Below are positions 59,718 to 64,000 of a DNA stretch of 64,000 bases, one piece after another; position 1 is the first letter of the stretch, and each line of letters starts with the position of its first letter. The notes beneath the pieces were generated by a model. That model was not told where the DNA came from. It did not search any database and was given only the letters and a program-made list of their open reading frames with translations. Source of the DNA: an uncultured Lachnospiraceae bacterium (GTDB lineage Bacteria > Bacillota > Clostridia > Lachnospirales > Lachnospiraceae). The position numbers and the translations under genes are program-made. Location: NCBI GenBank assembly GCA_910584585.1, contig CAJUBP010000004.1, forward strand, positions 62,001 to 126,000, read 5' to 3'.

Positions 59718-59877
59718 TATTACTCCGGCGGTTAAATATCGACGTTTTTACTTGCCTAAATTTCCATCTGCTGCGTTGTCATCCGTTGACGTAGCCCCGC
59801 TACGCCGCCTTCTTCCGCCTTGCAGATGAAAATTTATTCTGCGTAAAATTCGTCGATATTTAACCGCCGGAGTAATA
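59718..59877. mobile_element. MITE-like palindromic element with 25-bp perfect terminal inverted repeats
   Basis: TTACTCCGGCGGTTAAATAT and the next five bases are exactly complementary to the right end (59851-59875), with TA on each outer side (59718-59719, 59876-59877) as expected for TA-targeting elements. Inside, AAATTT-CATCTGC pairs with GCAGATG-AAATTT with one mismatch, and CGTAGC-CCC-GCTACG forms the centre. There is no reading frame. The surrounding gap (59515-59717, 59878-59994) shows nothing else. Confidence 0.8.
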
Positions 59878-59994
59878 AATAGAAAAAGTAATTTTCTGGT
59901 TACTTTTAATTTACACATTCTCACGGACTATGCGGCAAGCGCAAAGTCCTGAGCTGAGCTGTTACGTGAATTGTAACATTTTCTGCAAATATCA

Positions 59995-60023
59995 TTGTAT
60001 ATCGTATAAGCCTGGTGTAAAAT
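59995..60023 (+). promoter_or_regulatory. Promoter of the two-gene membrane operon
   Basis: TTGTAT (59995-60000), a 17-bp spacer and TAAAAT (60018-60023), 64 bp before the first start codon. Confidence 0.55.
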
Positions 60024-60086
60024 GATTCTGAGAAACAGTGTGCCGTTTTGAATTCCGGCAGATAAGAATGAGGAGAGATAGAAGGA

Positions 60087-60464
60087 ATGGAAAATAAGTA
60101 CAGATTGTCAATCATGATAGTTTTGATCATCATGATGTTTATGTACATGATGGGTGTGGTGGAGATTGCGGATACCACGAATTTTGCATTTACATTCGCT
60201 GCGCTGATATTCAGCATCGCAATGGCAGTGGATACATTCGCGGACGAAAATAAAATGGCGAAGAGAATTTCTTTTATTCTGGAACTGCTGGCATTGCTGC
60301 TGGTTGTTCTGATCCCAAACCTGAAAGATTTCAGCTTTCTCCAAAAAATTATGGATGTACTGGATACCAATGTGCTGTTGATTCTGGCATTGTTTTTTAC
60401 ATTTGCAGGCCAATGGGCTGCAGAAATAAAGATAAAGGATATGAAGAAAAACGGGGGGAATTAA
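60087..60464 (+). CDS. Small four-helix membrane protein of unknown function
   Basis: This 125-residue protein has four hydrophobic segments (MIVLIIMMFMYMMGVVEI; FAFTFAALIFSIAMAVDT; FILELLALLLVVLIP; VLLILALFFTFAGQW) with short loops and a basic C-terminus. I recognise no family. It is followed two bases later by another unknown gene and both are preceded by one promoter, so they form an operon. Confidence 0.6.
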   Translation: MENKYRLSIMIVLIIMMFMYMMGVVEIADTTNFAFTFAALIFSIAMAVDTFADENKMAKRISFILELLALLLVVLIPNLKDFSFLQKIMDVLDTNVLLILALFFTFAGQWAAEIKIKDMKKNGGN

Positions 60465-60465
60465 A

Positions 60466-61554
60466 ATGTATTCAAATGATAAAACGTATGAAGTAACGTT
60501 AAAAAGTACAGCGGATATCAATATGTCAAACTGGCAGATCACAAAAACAGTAGATACAATGACGATGGTGAACAATAAATTTGTCATTTTGGCTGAAATT
60601 AACAGGCTGTTGGAAAACGGGGCAGACAAGAAAAATATTTTTGTAGCCGACAGGTCTTTTCTGATTTCTACCAGTTACAAAACTTATTTTGAAGAGGGCA
60701 ATGTACTTTCCGCGCGGCAGGACGTACTGAAAATGTGCGGTCTGGGACGTTTTTATACGATGGAGCCCAATGAGGATATCTGCAAAATCAATTGTCTCTT
60801 TGAGCTTTATAAAAAATTAAATTCGATTGTAAATCATTATTTAAGATGCAGGGTGCGGAGCAGCTATTTAGCAGACAGTTTTTCCGTGTTATTTCAGAAA
60901 TCTTTGGAAGGGGCTTGTGAAGCGCTGCTGGATGGCGTATTAGAGCAGGTTTTGGAAAAAATCGAAAGAGCCGGCGCTGATGAAATGGAAAAATACTATA
61001 AAATGATTGGAGAGCTTGAGAGGCAAAAAGAGAATTCTTTAAAGAGGGACAGAAATAAATTTGAAAAAGCGATGGAAGAGAGCAAAACGCTTTTTGCCAG
61101 TGTATACAACAGACTGGAACGGCCGGTGGTGGGCGTTTATCATCAGGACGGGCACGCAATAGAAATTATAAACGCGGATCAGATGTTTAAGAACGGCGAG
61201 GAATCAGATACGCAGATCAGGTTAAGGCAAATAACGAAAAACAGCCCGGTTCTTATGGCATTGCTGGTTACGGGACCCATGGTGGGATTTCTAGGGTATT
61301 TATGCTACCGGGATCATAAGGTAAATAAGCAAGAAGATAACCAGGATCATTTAAAGATACCGGGAAATTCTTCTGCAGTTATCAATAATGTTCTGGGAAC
61401 GGAAAGCGGAAACCTGGTGAATGAAGAAGAGGTGAAAGAGGTTGATTCACAGGTGAAAGAGATGGCGCTGCATAATTTTTCCAAATTGGAAACTGTGACA
61501 AATCCCAGGGTGATGAAGCTGGAAATGAAGATAGAGGTGAATATCAGAGAATAG
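60466..61554 (+). CDS. Protein of unknown function with one membrane helix
   Basis: This 362-residue protein begins with a charged soluble region of about 250 residues. Long helical stretches follow (EKIERAGADEMEKYYKMIGELERQ and so on), then one hydrophobic helix near residue 275 (SPVLMALLVTGPMVGFLGYLCY), and an acidic tail. GGGGGAA lies before the ATG, which follows the preceding stop by one base. No family or catalytic motif is recognised. The tight coupling suggests it works with the small membrane protein encoded upstream. Confidence 0.6.
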   Translation: MYSNDKTYEVTLKSTADINMSNWQITKTVDTMTMVNNKFVILAEINRLLENGADKKNIFVADRSFLISTSYKTYFEEGNVLSARQDVLKMCGLGRFYTMEPNEDICKINCLFELYKKLNSIVNHYLRCRVRSSYLADSFSVLFQKSLEGACEALLDGVLEQVLEKIERAGADEMEKYYKMIGELERQKENSLKRDRNKFEKAMEESKTLFASVYNRLERPVVGVYHQDGHAIEIINADQMFKNGEESDTQIRLRQITKNSPVLMALLVTGPMVGFLGYLCYRDHKVNKQEDNQDHLKIPGNSSAVINNVLGTESGNLVNEEEVKEVDSQVKEMALHNFSKLETVTNPRVMKLEMKIEVNIRE

Positions 61555-61592
61555 GCGGCGGAAGAAAACAGTTTATATGTTCTGGTTTGCCC

Positions 61593-61631
61593 GGCAAAAG
61601 GCAATCCTGTATTTTCGTCCGTCTCCAAATA
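61593..61631 (+). repeat. Dispersed intergenic repeat, copy E
   Basis: AATCCTGTATTTTCGTCCGT and TCCAAATA match copies B and C with a few substitutions. The copy lies between the unknown gene and uppP. Confidence 0.55.
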
Positions 61632-61663
61632 AAATTAATAAAATTTTGAAGATATTTATTCCT

Positions 61664-61700
61664 AAACTCCGTGATAGTGTGATATACTGTAACGGAGTTT
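61664..61700 (+). promoter_or_regulatory. Inverted repeat over the uppP promoter
   Basis: AAACTCCGT (61664-61672) and ACGGAGTTT (61692-61700) are exact complements flanking an extended -10 (TGATATACT, 61681-61688). This placement suits an operator or a leader hairpin. Confidence 0.55.
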
Positions 61701-61744
61701 TGTTTGATATCCGAAAAAGATACGTTTCCAGAAAGGATAAGATT

Positions 61745-62575
61745 ATGTTAGAAATTTTAAAAGCAGTAGTGTACGGTATTGTGGAAGGCATCACCGAATG
61801 GCTTCCGGTCAGCAGCACCGGGCATATGATTTTGCTGGAAGAAATCATGCCCATGAAAGTATCCCAGGATTTTTGGAACATGTTCCTTGTGGTGGTTCAG
61901 CTGGGGGCCATTCTTGCGGTGGTTCTGCTGTTCTGGAATAAAATTTTTCCGCTGCGGAGAAACCGCAGAAGACAGTGGAAGATTGACTGGAACATTATGA
62001 ACTTGTGGGGCAAAATTATTGTCGCGTGCATTCCCGCAGCTGTGGTAGGCGTGCTCTTTGACGACTGGCTGGAGGAACATCTGTATAATTTCTGGGTGGT
62101 TGCGGTAATGCTGATTGCGGTGGGAATTATATTTATTCTGGTGGAAAACAGAAACCGGGGCGTGAAGCCTGTGATTCGCTCCACCGGTGAGCTGGATTAT
62201 AAAGTGGCTTTTATTATTGGATTGTTTCAGCTTGCAGCGGCAGTGTTTCCGGGAACCTCCCGTTCCGGCGCGACGATCATCGGCGCGCTGATGATTGGCG
62301 TGTCCCGTACCGTGGCGGCGGAATTCACCTTTTATCTGGCCATTCCCGTGATGTTCGGCGCCAGCTTTCTGAAATTATTGAAATTTGGCTTTGCTTTTAC
62401 CGGAATGGAGCTTGGAATTTTGTTTACCGGAATGATTGTATCTTTTGCGGTATCCATTGTGGTAATCCGTTTCCTGATGGGGTATATTAAGAAGCATGAT
62501 TTCAAAATATTCGGCTGGTACCGGATTGTTCTGGGCGCGGTTGTGCTGCTGTATTTCGGAGTGATTGCGCCATGA
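61745..62575 (+). CDS. uppP: Undecaprenyl-diphosphatase
   Basis: This 276-residue membrane phosphatase recycles undecaprenyl pyrophosphate. Both family motifs are clear: EGITEWLPVSSTGH near residue 13 and FPGTSRSGATI near residue 165. Its length is normal. The ATG at 61745 has GAAAGGAT upstream; the frame extends back to 61577 but without family similarity. UppP affects sensitivity to bacitracin, which links it to the BceAB-like module, though that is about 14 kb away. The end of the gene is echoed by a short duplication downstream (62558-62638). Confidence 0.95.
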   Translation: MLEILKAVVYGIVEGITEWLPVSSTGHMILLEEIMPMKVSQDFWNMFLVVVQLGAILAVVLLFWNKIFPLRRNRRRQWKIDWNIMNLWGKIIVACIPAAVVGVLFDDWLEEHLYNFWVVAVMLIAVGIIFILVENRNRGVKPVIRSTGELDYKVAFIIGLFQLAAAVFPGTSRSGATIIGALMIGVSRTVAAEFTFYLAIPVMFGASFLKLLKFGFAFTGMELGILFTGMIVSFAVSIVVIRFLMGYIKKHDFKIFGWYRIVLGAVVLLYFGVIAP

Positions 62576-62675
62576 TGGAAATACTCCGGATAGAAACCGG
62601 TAAAATAGTTGTGTTATTGGGAGTGATTGCGCCATGATTCGGTTATTTCAGAAATTACGGAAAGAGGAGGACATC

Positions 62676-63236
62676 ATGTTTATCATTGCAGGGCTGGGCA
62701 ATCCCACCGGCCAATATGAGAAAACCCGCCATAACGTAGGGTTTGATGTCATTGATTTACTGGCGGACAAATATAATATCAGAGTAACGGAGAAGAGGCA
62801 CAAAGCGCTGTGCGGCTCAGGAATCATCGAAGGCCGGAAAGTCCTCTTAGTGAAGCCCCAGACCTTTATGAACCTGAGCGGGGAAAGCATCGGGGCAATC
62901 CTGCGTTTCTATAAATTAGAGCCGGAGACAAATCTGATTGTGATCTACGACGATATCAGCCTTCCCCCCGGCAGGCTCAGAATCCGCAAAAAAGGCAGCG
63001 CCGGCGGCCACAACGGCGTCAAAAGCATTATCAGCCATGCAGGAACCCAGGAATTCCTGCGGATTAAAATCGGCGTGGGCGAGAAGCCAAAGGACTGGGA
63101 TCTGGCGGACTATGTACTGGGAAGGTTTTCGAAAGAAGATCGGGAACTGGCAGAAGAAGCTTTCGGGAAAGCCTGCGATGCAGTATCCCTGATGGTAAGA
63201 GAAGAAACAGATCGGGCCATGAATTTATTTAATTAA
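62676..63236 (+). CDS. pth: Peptidyl-tRNA hydrolase
   Basis: This 186-residue enzyme releases tRNA from stalled peptidyl-tRNA. It shows FIIAGLGNPTGQYEKTRHN with the catalytic His, KPQTFMNLSGES, LIVIYDDISLPPGRLRIRK and GSAGGHNGVKSII. The ATG at 62676 has GAGGAGG upstream; the frame opens at 62634. The mfd gene follows 20 bp later, the standard pth-mfd pair. Confidence 0.96.
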   Translation: MFIIAGLGNPTGQYEKTRHNVGFDVIDLLADKYNIRVTEKRHKALCGSGIIEGRKVLLVKPQTFMNLSGESIGAILRFYKLEPETNLIVIYDDISLPPGRLRIRKKGSAGGHNGVKSIISHAGTQEFLRIKIGVGEKPKDWDLADYVLGRFSKEDRELAEEAFGKACDAVSLMVREETDRAMNLFN

Positions 63237-63256
63237 GATTCGCAATGGAGGAAATT

Positions 63257-64000
63257 ATGAAAAGCTTTACAGAGCCTTTGTCAGGGCTGAAAGAGTACGC
63301 AGACTTAAAGGCGCAATTAAAGAACACGAAAGAAACGGTGCAGGTTTCCGGGTGTATTGACGCCCAGAAGCCTCATTTCATCTATAGTCTGGCGGGGGAA
63401 AAGCAAAGCTGCCTGATTGTGACTTTCCAGGAGCAGAAAGCCAGGGAATTGTATGAAAGTTACCGCTTTTTTGACCGGCAGGCAGTCTATTATCCAGCCA
63501 GGGACGTGCTGTTTTACCAATCGGATATCCGGGGGAATCTGCTGACGGGAGAACGGCTTGCGGCAGTGAAAGCCATTCTTTGCCGGGAGCGGGTCACGGT
63601 AATCACTACCTTTGACGCGCTGATGGATCGGATTGCGCCCCTTTCCCATATCCAAGACGCCATTCTGGAATACCGGGTGGGCGAGACAATGGATTTGGAG
63701 GAGGTCAGGAAGCGGCTGGTGGAAATGGGATATGAGCGGAATTACCAGGTGGAAATTGCCGGGCAGTTTGCCGTCCGGGGCGGGATTCTGGATATTTTTC
63801 CCCTGACGGAGGAAAATCCTTACCGGATAGAGCTGTGGGGAGATGAAATCGATTCCATGCGCAGCTTTGACGTGGAGAGCCAGCGTTCCATTGAAAATCT
63901 GGAGCAGGTTCAGATTTTTCCGGCCAGTGAGATTGTGCTGTCTCCGGAATTGAAGGCCAGGGGGATTGAGGCCATCAAAAAAGAAACGGAAGAGCTGTAC
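63257..64000 (+). CDS. mfd: Transcription-repair coupling factor Mfd (3' end outside window)
   Basis: The 248 residues visible are the N-terminus of Mfd, an RNA-polymerase-displacing DNA translocase that recruits UvrAB. The frame is open to the window edge. Recognisable UvrB-like stretches are VYYPARDVLFYQSDIRG, VITTFDALMDRIAP, and QFAVRGGILDIFPLTEENP with ELWGDEIDSMRSFD. GGAGG lies six bases before the ATG. The helicase motifs and the polymerase-interaction domain lie outside the window. Confidence 0.95.
   Translation, partial: MKSFTEPLSGLKEYADLKAQLKNTKETVQVSGCIDAQKPHFIYSLAGEKQSCLIVTFQEQKARELYESYRFFDRQAVYYPARDVLFYQSDIRGNLLTGERLAAVKAILCRERVTVITTFDALMDRIAPLSHIQDAILEYRVGETMDLEEVRKRLVEMGYERNYQVEIAGQFAVRGGILDIFPLTEENPYRIELWGDEIDSMRSFDVESQRSIENLEQVQIFPASEIVLSPELKARGIEAIKKETEELY

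Overview
The window looks like chromosomal DNA of a Lachnospiraceae-type gut clostridium. The signs are moderate GC, strong AGGAGG ribosome-binding sites, TTGACA-N17-TATAAT promoters, a split two-gene transketolase, paired glgC-glgD, spoVG, a BceRS-AB-like module, and AAA-ATPase-like (DUF1703-type) genes. This placement is inference from gene content. No rRNA, tRNA, CRISPR array, prophage or complete insertion sequence was seen.

Layout. 1-6.1 kb: the 3' part of a type II lanthipeptide synthetase gene (lanM, cut by the window edge), a short precursor-like gene whose leader ends QGSG, then a separately promoted ABC exporter operon (a frameshifted permease, a second membrane protein, an ATPase) facing a PadR regulator. 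6.5-8.5 kb: a MarR regulator with a palindromic operator inside its promoter, and a MATE pump. 8.5-12 kb: a soluble [FeFe]-hydrogenase-like protein, a small unknown gene, and an AAA-ATPase/PD-(D/E)XK protein. 12-14.6 kb: fructose-6-phosphate aldolase and split transketolase (non-oxidative pentose phosphate). 14.6-15 kb: a repeat-rich gap with a 31-bp hairpin and 53-bp tandem repeats. 15-17.5 kb: a LacI regulator and a second MATE protein. 17.5-18.4 kb: an AT-rich JAMM-like gene plus a small gene.

18.4-33.5 kb is the most striking region: a Ter-type stress system. It has two phosphoribosyltransferase-type proteins (one fused to a PELOTA-like domain), a CitE-like aldolase, a YceG-like/trypsin-like fusion, a rhomboid protease, YceG, TelA, three TerD-family proteins, a Ca2+-type P-type ATPase and a HAD phosphatase. 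It matches the Bacillus yceCDEFGH logic combined with the biosynthetic module described for ter systems. A calcium pump sits next to terD and no TerC is visible. Several of its proteins carry in-frame tandem repeats.

33.5-36.2 kb: a two-gene operon of a degenerate tyrosine-recombinase-like protein and an AlbA_2/HATPase protein, with its own strong promoter; this is a candidate undescribed system. 36-40 kb: an acetyltransferase, an NCS2 purine permease and a CDF metal exporter. 40-47.6 kb: an HPr-like protein lacking the active histidine, a Lys/Ala-rich protein, a response-regulator receiver fused to a (p)ppGpp synthetase domain, and a BceRS-AB-like peptide-sensing and resistance module interrupted by a GNAT gene. 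47.6-48 kb: a highly structured non-coding element. 48-53 kb (minus strand): murC, a DnaA-box cluster, a DnaD-like gene, a DnaC/DnaI-like helicase loader and prs. 53-56 kb: glgC, glgD and spoVG. 56-62 kb: a secreted repeat protein, a second AAA-ATPase-like gene lacking the nuclease domain, a MITE-like palindromic element and an unknown two-gene membrane operon. 61.7-64 kb: uppP, pth and the start of mfd.

A degenerate intergenic repeat recurs at five places (about 10.3, 23.7, 44.7, 47.9 and 61.6 kb).
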